From: Treponema sp. UBA4326
Lineage (GTDB): Bacteria > Spirochaetota > Spirochaetia > Treponematales > Treponemataceae
Assembly: GCA_002393835.1 (NCBI GenBank)
Contig: DGTW01000123.1
Coordinates: 1-24,053 of the forward strand
DNA: 24,053 nucleotides
Direction of reading: 5' to 3'
The position numbers and the translations under genes are program-made. Below the pieces are notes generated by a model. It did no database searches, was not told the origin of the DNA, and was given only the letters and a program-made list of their open reading frames with translations. Positions 8,245-15,647 of the stretch are shown piece after piece. How positions within the stretch are numbered: position 1 is the first letter of the stretch; each line of letters starts with the position of its first letter.

Positions 8245-9009
8245 TTAAAAATGGCCTTCATCAAGAATGATGATGTCCACGCGGCGGTTGTACGCCTGGC
8301 CTTCCTTTGTCTCGTTTGAGAACATCGGCCTTGTGTCTGCATATCCGGCAATGGAGAACTGCTGCTCGTTTATGCCAAAATCAGACAGATAGTGAAGAAC
8401 ATTGGCGGCACGGGCTGAAGAAAGCTCCCAGTTCGAAGGATAGCCGACATTAATGCCGTTCTGATCCACAAGAACAGGAACCGGAGTGCTGTCCGTATGT
8501 CCCTCTATTCTAAATCTTCGGTTTTTTAGTTCCGAATCTTGAAAAAATTTCGACAATTTAAGAAGAATATCACGGGTTTCGTCAATATTAAGCTGGGCGC
8601 TTCCCTGCTCGAAGAAGACATCAGATGCGAGCGAAATGACGACGCCCCTCTCATCACTTGAAATGGTGATTTTCGCAGAGTTGACCTCAGGTGCAAAGAG
8701 ACTGACGGCCTTCTTTTTTGCGATGGAAAGGGACTTTCCTTTTTCCAAGGCCGGAAGAGACGATATTGAGTTTCCAAGGTCAGCAAGTTTTCCCTGAGAA
8801 AGGGACTGGCCTCCCGAAGTAACCGGAGCCTCGATTGACTCAGTGACGATTTCCAGAGACTGCTGAATCTGAGCCAAAGCCGCCGTATCGACCTCACTCG
8901 GATCGTACAACATTACGAAGAAGCAAAGCATGAGGGTAATCATGTCACCGTAAGTACCTTGCCAGGCGGTTGACGGTTTGGCAGGTTCTTTTTTTTCTTT
9001 TTTTGCCAT
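8245..9009 (-). CDS. motB: Flagellar stator protein MotB
   Basis: MotB anchors the proton-conducting stator to peptidoglycan. The 254-residue product has a lysine-rich cytoplasmic start and one membrane span (about residues 20-38). The span carries the essential proton-binding aspartate, D22 in [17 protein letters not shown] periplasmic linker follows, then an OmpA-like peptidoglycan-binding domain (about 120-254) with the readable motif [13 protein letters not shown] and the segment [20 protein letters not shown]. All expected parts are present. It follows motA by 15 bases. The ribosome binding site is weak (AGGACTGAAT), so coupling to motA is likely. Confidence 0.97.
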   Translation of the reverse strand: MAKKEKKEPAKPSTAWQGTYGDMITLMLCFFVMLYDPSEVDTAALAQIQQSLEIVTESIEAPVTSGGQSLSQGKLADLGNSISSLPALEKGKSLSIAKKKAVSLFAPEVNSAKITISSDERGVVISLASDVFFEQGSAQLNIDETRDILLKLSKFFQDSELKNRRFRIEGHTDSTPVPVLVDQNGINVGYPSNWELSSARAANVLHYLSDFGINEQQFSIAGYADTRPMFSNETKEGQAYNRRVDIIILDEGHF

Positions 9010-9024
9010 ATTCAGTCCTGTTTA

Positions 9025-9807
9025 TTAGTCTTTGAGAACATCCGGTTCAATAATCTTGCGGGTTTTTGGATCAAGATAAGTAAGGAGCTTGAGGGCAAGG
9101 ATTCGCGGGTTATCACCGGCCTGAATGGAAAGGACACCTTCGATAATCATTTCCATGGTTGACATTTCTGCGGCATTCTGAGAAGAAAGCTTGTTGGCAA
9201 AAGGAGCGACGAGCCAGTTAGCCAGCATAGAACCGTACAAGGTCGTAATCAAAGCGACAGCCATGTTTGGACCCAGGGAGCTTTTGTCTTCCAAGTTGTT
9301 CAACATACCGATAAGACCGATAACCGTACCCAACATACCGAAACCAGGACCGTAACCTGCCCAAGCGTTGATAACGCCAATCCACTCCATGTGACGCGCC
9401 TCAGCCGCGCTCATTTCATTCTCCATGATGGTGCGGATGACATTTCCGTCCGTACCATCTACTACCATCCTAAGGCCTTCCTTCATAAAGGCACTGTCCA
9501 AATCGTCAAGGCCTTCCTCCAATGCAAGGATACCCTCGCGACGGGCCTTTTCAGAAAGGGCTACCATGTTTTGGATAAGCGTTTTCTCGCCGTAATCGTG
9601 GACTTTCAGCGCTCGTCCCATAATCTTAAACAGACCAAGAGCCTGTTTTAAAGGGGCAACGATGAAGAGAGCGGCATAAGAACCACCTACCGTAACGAAT
9701 ACAGACGGGATATCGATAATACCGCCGATTGAACCACCTGATGTAACGACACCAAGACCGATGGCAACCGTACCACCGATAAGACCAATCAATGTAGCTA
9801 TATCCAT
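9025..9807 (-). CDS. motA: Flagellar stator protein MotA
   Basis: MotA is the four-span partner of MotB in the stator. The 260-residue product has spans near residues 2-22, 30-52, 145-170 and 180-202, with the long cytoplasmic loop between the second and third. The segments GPGFGMLGTVIGLIGML and AVALITTLYGSMLANWLVAP match the proton-path helices of the MotA/PomA family. AGGAG stands seven bases before the ATG. It lies 24 bases after flbD. Confidence 0.97.
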   Translation of the reverse strand: MDIATLIGLIGGTVAIGLGVVTSGGSIGGIIDIPSVFVTVGGSYAALFIVAPLKQALGLFKIMGRALKVHDYGEKTLIQNMVALSEKARREGILALEEGLDDLDSAFMKEGLRMVVDGTDGNVIRTIMENEMSAAEARHMEWIGVINAWAGYGPGFGMLGTVIGLIGMLNNLEDKSSLGPNMAVALITTLYGSMLANWLVAPFANKLSSQNAAEMSTMEMIIEGVLSIQAGDNPRILALKLLTYLDPKTRKIIEPDVLKD

Positions 9808-9831
9808 GATTTTCTCCTAAAATCCTTTTTT

Positions 9832-10029
9832 TTATATTTCCTGGGCATTTATTCCTATTTTTGCCCGGTAAGAGACGATTCTGTCGATTAGCTCCTGCGG
9901 TTTGTCTTTGACTACGATTTTCTTTCCGGACAAAAAAGTGACCGTGAGATCAGGATTCTGCTCCATGCTCTCAATCATGTGCGGATTTATCCAGTAAGTT
10001 GAGCCGTCCAATTTTGTAACAGGTATCAT
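9832..10029 (-). CDS. flbD: FlbD family flagellar protein
   Basis: FlbD here means the small spirochaete/Gram-positive family found just before motA, not the Caulobacter regulator of the same name. The product is about 65 residues: MIPVTKLDGSTYWINPHMIE, then EQNPDLTVTFLSGKKIVVKD and a short helical end. Family members usually begin with a similar 'MI.VT.L.G....N...IE' pattern. I chose ATG 10029 over an in-frame GTG at 10038, because GTGGGGGA makes a good ribosome binding site and the family starts at MI. Its molecular role is not known to me. It is the first gene of the minus-strand flagellar cluster here; in other treponemes flgE normally stands upstream. Confidence 0.9.
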   Translation of the reverse strand: MIPVTKLDGSTYWINPHMIESMEQNPDLTVTFLSGKKIVVKDKPQELIDRIVSYRAKIGINAQEI

Positions 10030-10038
10030 TTCCCCCAC
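10030..10038 (-). promoter_or_regulatory. Ribosome binding site deciding the flbD start
   Basis: GTGGGGGAA directly precedes the ATG at 10029 on the minus strand. The GTG in it is in frame and could be read as a start, but then no binding site would remain upstream, so it is better read as the ribosome binding site. Confidence 0.5.
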
Positions 10039-10069
10039 CCTGTAAGAAAAAAGACTTTAAATATTCCTC

Positions 10070-10098
10070 ATTATAGAACAAATGAAAAAATATTGAAA
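10070..10098 (-). promoter_or_regulatory. Candidate sigma70 promoter for flbD-motA
   Basis: On the minus strand a perfect TATAAT (10070-10075) is preceded after 17 bases by TTTCAA (10093-10098, three of six matches to TTGACA). The predicted start near 10063 would give a short leader to flbD. The -35 box is weak, so the call depends on the -10 box. Confidence 0.4.
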
Positions 10099-10120
10099 GA
10101 GTTTTTTTTCTTCCCTCTCA

Positions 10121-10147
10121 TTATCGGAAAAATATAATTTTTTATTA
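10121..10147 (-). promoter_or_regulatory. Candidate sigma28 (FliA-type) promoter for flbD-motA
   Basis: On the minus strand TCCGATAA (10121-10128) matches seven of eight bases of the sigma28 -10 element GCCGATAA. It is preceded after 15 bases by TAAT (10144-10147, three of four of the TAAA -35 core). Spacing is canonical. It faces the motor genes, which fits a flagellar sigma factor, but the region is AT-rich and chance matches to the -35 core are easy. Confidence 0.45.
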
Positions 10148-10198
10148 GATTTTCAAATTTCGGTTGCGTTTTTTGCCGGCTTTCTGTAAGTTTAAAAC

Positions 10199-10885
10199 AT
10201 GAGCATAAAAATTCTTGTCATCGAAGACGTGCCCGAAATGTCGGACTTGGTCTCAATGTATCTCACAAAAGAAGGCATGGAAGTGGCGAAGGCCCTTAAT
10301 GCCGAGGATGCGCTTGAAATTCTAAAGACAAGCACACCTGATCTGGTCATCCTGGATCTTAATCTTCCGGGAATGAGCGGTTTTGAATTCCTCAAAATTT
10401 TCCGGGAAAAATACAACAACGCCATTCCGGTAATCATCTCGTCTGCACGGGATGGAGACGAGGATATAATAGAAGGACTGGGGCTTGGAGCCGATGAATT
10501 CGTAACTAAGCCCTTTTCGCCAAGGGTATTGGTGGCAAAAGTAAAGGCAAACCTGCGCCGTGGCTCGGAAATATCAGCCGCCGCAGAGGAATTCTACGCT
10601 TTCGGAGATTACAAGCTGCTCCTGAATTCATGCGTTCTAAAAAAAGGCAGCGAAAAAATTTCCCTTTCGACAAAGGAATACAAGGTTCTGGAATACCTTA
10701 CGAAACACGAAGGTGAAAAGCTCTCCCCCGAAAAAATTTACCGGGAAGTATGGGGCACTGATTTCGGCGATGTCACGGCCGTTGCTGTCTACATTCAGCG
10801 ATTGCGAAAAAAAATCGAGGCAAATCCGTCCGACCCCCACTTTATAAAAACAGTTTTTGGAATGGGGTATCTCTTTGAAAATTAA
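10199..10885 (+). CDS. OmpR/PhoB-type response regulator
   Basis: A two-component regulator that should bind DNA when phosphorylated by the kinase encoded just downstream. The 228-residue product has a receiver domain (about 1-118) with the acidic pair E9-D10, the phospho-accepting D53 in VILDLNLPGMSGFE, S82 and K104 in FVTKPFSP. The C-terminal winged-helix domain (about 130-228) includes LSTKEYKVLEYLTKHEGE and AVAVYIQRLRKKIEANP. All receiver residues are in place. No Shine-Dalgarno sequence is visible before the ATG (TAAGTTTAAAAC). The end overlaps the kinase gene. The target regulon cannot be told from the sequence. Confidence 0.95.
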   Translation: MSIKILVIEDVPEMSDLVSMYLTKEGMEVAKALNAEDALEILKTSTPDLVILDLNLPGMSGFEFLKIFREKYNNAIPVIISSARDGDEDIIEGLGLGADEFVTKPFSPRVLVAKVKANLRRGSEISAAAEEFYAFGDYKLLLNSCVLKKGSEKISLSTKEYKVLEYLTKHEGEKLSPEKIYREVWGTDFGDVTAVAVYIQRLRKKIEANPSDPHFIKTVFGMGYLFEN

Positions 10886-12266
10886 GACAAGGCTCCGCAT
10901 TTTCCTAATCGGAGTCATTCTCGTTCCGATTCTCGCTGCCCTCACCCTTCCAGCCTACCATTACCTTACCCGGCCAGAGCGCATTCTAATAGAAGGCTAC
11001 AAGCAGGTCAGGCAACTGAGCGAGATTCCCCTTTCCCAGAGGGACATAGGCGTTTTCAAGCAGCTTCTCCGTACCCTTCCGCCCAATGTCGAATTCATCA
11101 TTATAGAAACAAAGAACAAGGAAAAGGACTTCATTCTCGCCAACACCATTTCTGACTTCAAGGGAAAGAGCGAAATAGGCAAAGGCGACATTTTCCGCTA
11201 CATGAACGAGACCAGTGACGATTATTTTTACCAGTTCGTCTCCCCGCCCCTGGAGAATTCCCACAGCATTATATTCATCAGCAGGGCACTGCGGGAACAA
11301 AACAGCGTCAAAAGAAAGGCCGGCTTTGAGAAAACTTTTCGCACGCTACTTATTTTCATAGCAATCTTTGAGATTTTCAGCATTCTCATCATCATAAACC
11401 TTATCTACACGATATCCCGCTCTATTACCATCCTAAACAAGAACACTCAGAAAATCGCCGACGGAGAGCTTGATGTAGAGCTTGAATACGAAAAGAATTC
11501 CAGAAACGACAACGAAATCACCAGCCTGACGGAAAATCTTGACAAAATGAGACTGGCCCTAAAGGACAACGAAGAAAGAAGGGCAAAATTCATCATGGGA
11601 ATCAGCCACGACCTGCGCACTCCTGTGGCAGTTATAAAAGGCTACACGGAGGCCATGAGCGAAGGTTTTTGCGACACACCTGAGAAAATGAAAAAAACCC
11701 TCGGCATAATAAGCACGAAAACAGAGCAGCTTGAGAACATGATTAACACCCTCATAAATTTCGTAAAGCTGAATCAAACAGACTGGGTTCAGCAGCTCAA
11801 AAAGCAGGACATCATGCCTGTCATAAAGGAATTTGCCGAATCAGCCGTGACTACCGGGGGAATTTTCAAGCGCAATGTGAGCGCTCAAATAGACTGCGAC
11901 GAAAAAATCGAGATTCCCTTCGACAAGGAGCTTTTTCACAGGGTACTCGAAAATCTTTTCTCAAACGCACTCCGCTACACAAATGACAATGACGCAATCA
12001 TAATCAGCGCAAAAAAAGAAAGCGGAGCACAGGGGGATGGAAGGCTTCTCCTTAAAATAAGCGACACCGGCATCGGCATAGCCAAGGATGACCTGAAAAA
12101 GATTTTCGACATGTTCTACAGGTCCAGCTCATCAAGGCGGGAAGAAGGCATGGGAATAGGACTTGCCACAGTCATGACAATAATCAAGGCCCACGGCTGG
12201 AAGATTTCCGCAACTTCTGAGCTGGGAAAAGGCTCAGCCTTTCTGATTGAAATTCCAATCGACTAA
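10875..12266 (+). CDS. Membrane sensor histidine kinase
   Basis: Partner kinase of the upstream regulator. With the TTG start at 10875 the product is about 463 residues: first membrane span (about 6-27), an extracytoplasmic sensor region of about 125 residues, a second span (about 157-180) and a HAMP linker (about 180-235). Next are the HisKA domain with phospho-accepting H245 in ISHDLRTPVAVIKGY, and an ATPase domain with N-box ENLFSNALRYT, G1 SDTGIGIAKDD and G2 GMGIGLAT. A TTG at 10857 is also in frame, but the one at 10875 puts KIKTRLR right before the span and follows a GGGG stretch at normal spacing. Overlap with the regulator is 11 bases. The stimulus is unknown; the sensor region has no motif I recognise. 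Confidence 0.94.
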   Translation: MKIKTRLRIFLIGVILVPILAALTLPAYHYLTRPERILIEGYKQVRQLSEIPLSQRDIGVFKQLLRTLPPNVEFIIIETKNKEKDFILANTISDFKGKSEIGKGDIFRYMNETSDDYFYQFVSPPLENSHSIIFISRALREQNSVKRKAGFEKTFRTLLIFIAIFEIFSILIIINLIYTISRSITILNKNTQKIADGELDVELEYEKNSRNDNEITSLTENLDKMRLALKDNEERRAKFIMGISHDLRTPVAVIKGYTEAMSEGFCDTPEKMKKTLGIISTKTEQLENMINTLINFVKLNQTDWVQQLKKQDIMPVIKEFAESAVTTGGIFKRNVSAQIDCDEKIEIPFDKELFHRVLENLFSNALRYTNDNDAIIISAKKESGAQGDGRLLLKISDTGIGIAKDDLKKIFDMFYRSSSSRREEGMGIGLATVMTIIKAHGWKISATSELGKGSAFLIEIPID

Positions 12267-12296
12267 AATTGAAGGCTGCAAATCAAAAATTGGAAA

Positions 12297-13514
12297 TTAC
12301 ATCAGCTCTTCGAGGAAGCGGTTTAAAAGGAGGATTCCACGGCGGCTCATGGCATAAATCTTGTCACCATCCGGGCTTTCTCTAACAAGAGCGAAGCCTT
12401 TTTTCCTCCATTGAAAGAAAAGGCCCTCGTCCCTGTCTGAGCCGATTCTTTCCTCCAGTGATTTTCCGAATTTTTTCTGGAAATCAAGCGATGAGATTCC
12501 CTCAAGACGACGAAATCCCAGCATAAGAGCCTCAAATTCCAAAGTTTCAGCCGACAGTTCTTCGATTTGCCGTCTGAGCAAAGCCGGATTTTTGTCTTCG
12601 GCAAGGCATTTTTCAACGCCTGAAATATAGGCCGGAATAGAAAGACCGTTTGTCCAGCGCAAGGCTTTTTTTTCCTCAAAGTCGTAGATTGTTCCAGTGG
12701 CTCCGGCTCCAATGCCTACATAACTTTTCTGAGTCCAATAGGCACAATTATGCCGGCTCTCAAAACCTTTTTTGGCAAAAGAAGAGACTTCATAATGAAC
12801 AAAGCCATGCTTTTCCAAAATATTTCGGCCGAGAAGCCACATTCGATCAGCCTTTTCAAATGAATAATTGATTTCGTTATCTTCGATTTTCTTCCATAAT
12901 GGAGTGTTTTCCTCAACCATGAGGGTGTAAAGGGACACATGATCTATTCCAGGATATTCATCAAGAATCCCGAACTGTCTTTTAAATGAATCATAAGTGT
13001 GGCAAGGCAATCCTGCTATAAAATCAACAGAAAGACGGCCATGCCATTTTTTTTTAAGGCAATTCAGGGCACTTGCTATGATTTTTTCCGAAGAGCCTCG
13101 GTTAACGGCATTTAGCGCCCTGTCATCGACAGCCTGTATTCCCATGGAAAGGCGATTCACTCCAGCATTAGTGCAGGCCGCAAGAAATTCATCGCTCACA
13201 TCATCGGGGTTTACTTCCATGGTGACTTCAGCATTTTCCTTAAAGGGAAGGATTTTTTTTAATTCTGAGAAGAAAAAGGAAATCTGGCGGGACGAAAGAA
13301 GGCTTGGAGTTCCACCGCCCAAATAAACCGTCTCCCAGGCTTCTATTCCATAGGATTCAGCATAAAAGGCGGCTTCATTAACAAGGGCAGAAAGATAAGA
13401 ATCTGACAAATCATTGCATTTTCCCAGCCTGTACTTTTCCTCAATGCTGAAAAAATCACAGTAATCGCATTTTTTTTTGCAAAATGGTATATGGGCGTAA
13501 AGAGAGGCCGTCAT
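12297..13514 (-). CDS. hemW: HemW-like radical SAM protein
   Basis: HemW is a heme-binding radical SAM protein related to, but functionally distinct from, oxygen-independent coproporphyrinogen oxidase HemN. The 405-residue product has the cluster motif CKKKCDYC (C12, C16, C19) within AHIPFCKKKCDYCDFFS, followed by GGGTPS (about residues 67-72) and NPDD (about 102-105). The HemW-typical HNCAYW motif comes near residue 263. These features favour HemW over HemN. Many genomes annotate it as hemN. Its ATG overlaps the stop of lepB by one base (TAATG), so it is probably translated from the lepB transcript. No clear hairpin terminator was seen in the 30 bases between it and the convergent kinase gene. 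Confidence 0.93.
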   Translation of the reverse strand: MTASLYAHIPFCKKKCDYCDFFSIEEKYRLGKCNDLSDSYLSALVNEAAFYAESYGIEAWETVYLGGGTPSLLSSRQISFFFSELKKILPFKENAEVTMEVNPDDVSDEFLAACTNAGVNRLSMGIQAVDDRALNAVNRGSSEKIIASALNCLKKKWHGRLSVDFIAGLPCHTYDSFKRQFGILDEYPGIDHVSLYTLMVEENTPLWKKIEDNEINYSFEKADRMWLLGRNILEKHGFVHYEVSSFAKKGFESRHNCAYWTQKSYVGIGAGATGTIYDFEEKKALRWTNGLSIPAYISGVEKCLAEDKNPALLRRQIEELSAETLEFEALMLGFRRLEGISSLDFQKKFGKSLEERIGSDRDEGLFFQWRKKGFALVRESPDGDKIYAMSRRGILLLNRFLEELM

Positions 13515-14212
13515 TAAAGGAATTTGAATTTGCTGAATGGGAAATAAAGCAAAAGGACTTTTCCGATGATATTCTTATGCTTTACCGGCCCCCAGATGCG
13601 GGAGTCTGCCGCTGAAAGCCGGTCATCACCAAGAACGAAATATTCGTCGGCAGCAAGGGTAATCTGGCTGATTGAGGCCTTTGCCCCAAGATCCGAATCC
13701 CAGCCAGCCGGCGGAACGAGAATCTTGGCATTGTATTTTGACTGAGTGACTTCAAATTCTGTCAGAAAATGACTCTGGCCGGCCGGCTTTACGAAAACTA
13801 CATAGCGGTCTATGTAAATTGTATCGCCAGGAAGGGCAACGACGCGACGGATTACAGGCTGCGTGCCGAAAGGAGATTTTTCTTCAAAGGGCTGCCATTT
13901 TCTAAGGCTGACAAAAAAAGCCAGTGTCTTAAGGAATTTTTTTATGGCTCCAGACTGAGAATTCTCGTAATTCTGAAGAAGGACCACATCGCCCCTGGAA
14001 GGAGTTCTTGAAAGAGGGCTGACGAATTCACAGCTTCCGGCCGGAATGTCGGGCGACATTGAATCGGACTTGTTCACCACGGGGAAAAAAATGAAATTGA
14101 GGAAAAGAGAGACAACCAGAAAAAAAAGCAGGAGGATGCCGGTTATGGAAAAAATGCGGCTGTAAAGTTCCTTGCGCATTTTGTATGAAATGGCATAAAT
14201 ATTCTTGTCCAT
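13514..14212 (-). CDS. lepB: Signal peptidase I-like protein (S26), catalytic Lys replaced by Arg
   Basis: Type I signal peptidases cut signal peptides at the outer face of the inner membrane using a Ser-Lys dyad. The 232-residue product has one membrane span (about residues 22-44), box B with the nucleophile S51 in SDSMSP, box C SRGDVVLL, box D VIRRVVALPGD (about 120-130) and box E FVLGDDRLSAADSR. In box D the position of the catalytic lysine (K145 in E. coli, FIKRAV) is R122 here (codon at 13847-13849). The enzyme may be inactive, altered, or use another residue. No ribosome binding site precedes the ATG, and a candidate promoter places transcription start at the ATG itself. Confidence 0.88.
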   Translation of the reverse strand: MDKNIYAISYKMRKELYSRIFSITGILLLFFLVVSLFLNFIFFPVVNKSDSMSPDIPAGSCEFVSPLSRTPSRGDVVLLQNYENSQSGAIKKFLKTLAFFVSLRKWQPFEEKSPFGTQPVIRRVVALPGDTIYIDRYVVFVKPAGQSHFLTEFEVTQSKYNAKILVPPAGWDSDLGAKASISQITLAADEYFVLGDDRLSAADSRIWGPVKHKNIIGKVLLLYFPFSKFKFL

Positions 14213-14218
14213 GCAGAT

Positions 14219-14248
14219 AGAATATCAGATTTTATGAAACTGTTGCAA
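14219..14248 (-). promoter_or_regulatory. Candidate leaderless promoter for lepB-hemW
   Basis: On the minus strand TTGCAA (14243-14248) is followed after 18 bases by TATTCT (14219-14224), which is six bases from the lepB ATG. Transcription would therefore begin at or next to the A of the start codon. The -35 hexamer is self-complementary and is the same one used by the opposite promoter. Confidence 0.45.
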
Positions 14249-14271
14249 GTCAAGATTGTTATCCTTATAAT
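14243..14271 (+). promoter_or_regulatory. Candidate leaderless promoter for smpB
   Basis: TTGCAA (14243-14248, four of six matches) is followed after exactly 17 bases by a perfect TATAAT (14266-14271). The start codon begins eight bases after the end of the -10 box, so the transcript would have no or one leader base, in line with the absence of a Shine-Dalgarno sequence. Confidence 0.65.
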
Positions 14272-14279
14272 AAAAAGAT

Positions 14280-14741
14280 ATGTCTGAAAATGTAAAGATA
14301 ATTGCACAGAACAAAAAAGCTCGTTTTAATTATTTCGTCGAAGAACACTACGAATGCGGAATCGAGCTGGAAGGAACAGAAGTCAAGTCCGTAAAGGCAG
14401 GAAATGTGTCCTTCGCCGATTCTTTTGCCGAAATTATAAATAATGAGGTCTGGATGCGCAACTTCCATATCTCTGAGTATAAATATTCTTCTGTCTTCAA
14501 CCATGACCCGGACAGAAAGAAAAGGCTTCTTCTCCACAAGGAAGAAATAAAGCGGATAAAGCGCAAGGTTGACGAAAAGGGTTTTACGCTGGTTCCGCTT
14601 GATTTTTACCTTAAAAATGGCCGTGTAAAGCTCACGCTGGGCGTATGCAAGGGCAAAAAGCTCTACGACAAGCGGGAGACAATCAAGCAAAGGGATCTGG
14701 ACCGTGACATGGCCCGGGATTTCAGGAAGGATTTGTCATAA
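14280..14741 (+). CDS. smpB: SsrA-binding protein SmpB
   Basis: SmpB binds tmRNA and carries it to stalled ribosomes for rescue and peptide tagging. The 153-residue product has the usual length and the family signatures ELEGTEVKSVKAGNVSFADSF (within residues 29-50), DRKKRLLLHKEEI (about 77-89) and FYLKNGRVKLTLGVCKGKKLYDKRE (about 108-132). A basic C-terminal tail (RDMARDFRKDLS) follows, which enters the decoding centre in characterised homologues. No ribosome binding site lies before the ATG, and a strong -10 box stands just upstream. The tmRNA gene itself is not in this window. Confidence 0.98.
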   Translation: MSENVKIIAQNKKARFNYFVEEHYECGIELEGTEVKSVKAGNVSFADSFAEIINNEVWMRNFHISEYKYSSVFNHDPDRKKRLLLHKEEIKRIKRKVDEKGFTLVPLDFYLKNGRVKLTLGVCKGKKLYDKRETIKQRDLDRDMARDFRKDLS

Positions 14742-14742
14742 G

Positions 14743-15630
14743 TTGAAGAATCTAAAATCTAAATCAAGGCTCTTAAGCCTAATATTTATGATTTTTTCTC
14801 CATTATTACATGCGGGCGCAGACGATTTTCTCGTGGATTATTACGGGGTCGTGTCCGCCTCTTCCGACACAAATATGCTCAAAATGGCCCAGGATGTATT
14901 CCTCACCCAGTTAAGGTCTATCGACGGGGTAAAGGTGGATGACAAAAGACCTGACATCAGCAGGGCCGCAAGCTCCCTTCCAAATTTTGCCAGCACGAAC
15001 GCAAAGGTTTTCTTCTATGCAGAAATCAGCGATCAGAAAAATCCGGACGGTCAGACAATCTGGAACTGCCGCTTTAATGCCGTCACCCAAGAAGACGGTA
15101 TCACCCATTCCACCAGCGAAAACTACGAGTCCTACTATAAAATTCTCGTGGGAGCAAAAAGCGCAATCGAAAAAGTCCTCTCAGATTTAAAATCCCCCGC
15201 CCCGGAATTCAAGACGGCGGACAAGGCTAATCTGGCTAAGGACTTCAAGACAGGAATCGACATCGAATCCCTTGCGGGAACATGGAGCGGCGAGCCATAC
15301 GCAGACAAAATCATAATACTGCGAGGAGGAAGGGGCTTCGTCATCTTCAAGAACGGAGCTACTATGAACATAAAGATTTCCGTAAAGAGCGTCAGCATCG
15401 GCGGAAAAACCACGAATCTGGAAATATCCCAGGTTGGAAAATCAAACGCCTCCTTTTTCCCAGAGCTTCCAAGGGAACAGGCTCTTGCCTGTGCAAGAAC
15501 GGCCTCCCCAATCACCTGGAATTTCAGTCTCACTTCCGCTGACACACTGGAAGGCGTAAAAAATACCGTCATCCAAACGAATGACGGCACAGAACAGGGA
15601 AGCCTAAGCTCGACCTGGAACAGAAAATAA
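14743..15630 (+). CDS. Exported protein of unknown function
   Basis: I do not recognise the family. With a TTG start at 14743, two bases after the smpB stop, the 295-residue product begins MKNLKSKSRLLSLIF and has a typical signal peptide ending near LLHA-GADDF (cleavage about residue 24), with no lipobox cysteine. The first half of the mature part (about 25-145) is mixed alpha/beta. The second half opens with SLAGTWSGEPYADKI (about 170) and looks beta-rich. An in-frame GTG at 14704 would place the signal peptide 13 residues inside, so it is unlikely. It is probably cotranscribed with smpB, and a periplasmic location is inferred. Confidence 0.75.
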   Translation: MKNLKSKSRLLSLIFMIFSPLLHAGADDFLVDYYGVVSASSDTNMLKMAQDVFLTQLRSIDGVKVDDKRPDISRAASSLPNFASTNAKVFFYAEISDQKNPDGQTIWNCRFNAVTQEDGITHSTSENYESYYKILVGAKSAIEKVLSDLKSPAPEFKTADKANLAKDFKTGIDIESLAGTWSGEPYADKIIILRGGRGFVIFKNGATMNIKISVKSVSIGGKTTNLEISQVGKSNASFFPELPREQALACARTASPITWNFSLTSADTLEGVKNTVIQTNDGTEQGSLSSTWNRK

Positions 15631-15647
15631 TTCAATCTTCAAAATAA

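Noticed and set aside
12267..12296. Possible bidirectional terminator between the kinase and hemW
   Set aside because: Only a 7-bp TTCCAAT/ATTGGAA match with a long AT-rich loop partly inside the kinase gene and no T-run; not convincing.
12297..13514. Assignment as HemN coproporphyrinogen dehydrogenase
   Set aside because: The CxxxCxxC-DFFS context, GGGTPS and HNCAYW motif fit HemW better, and the extra HemN cysteine pattern is missing.
15631..15647. Possible terminator between the exported-protein gene and tsaC
   Set aside because: The gap is just AT-rich; no stem of useful strength was found.
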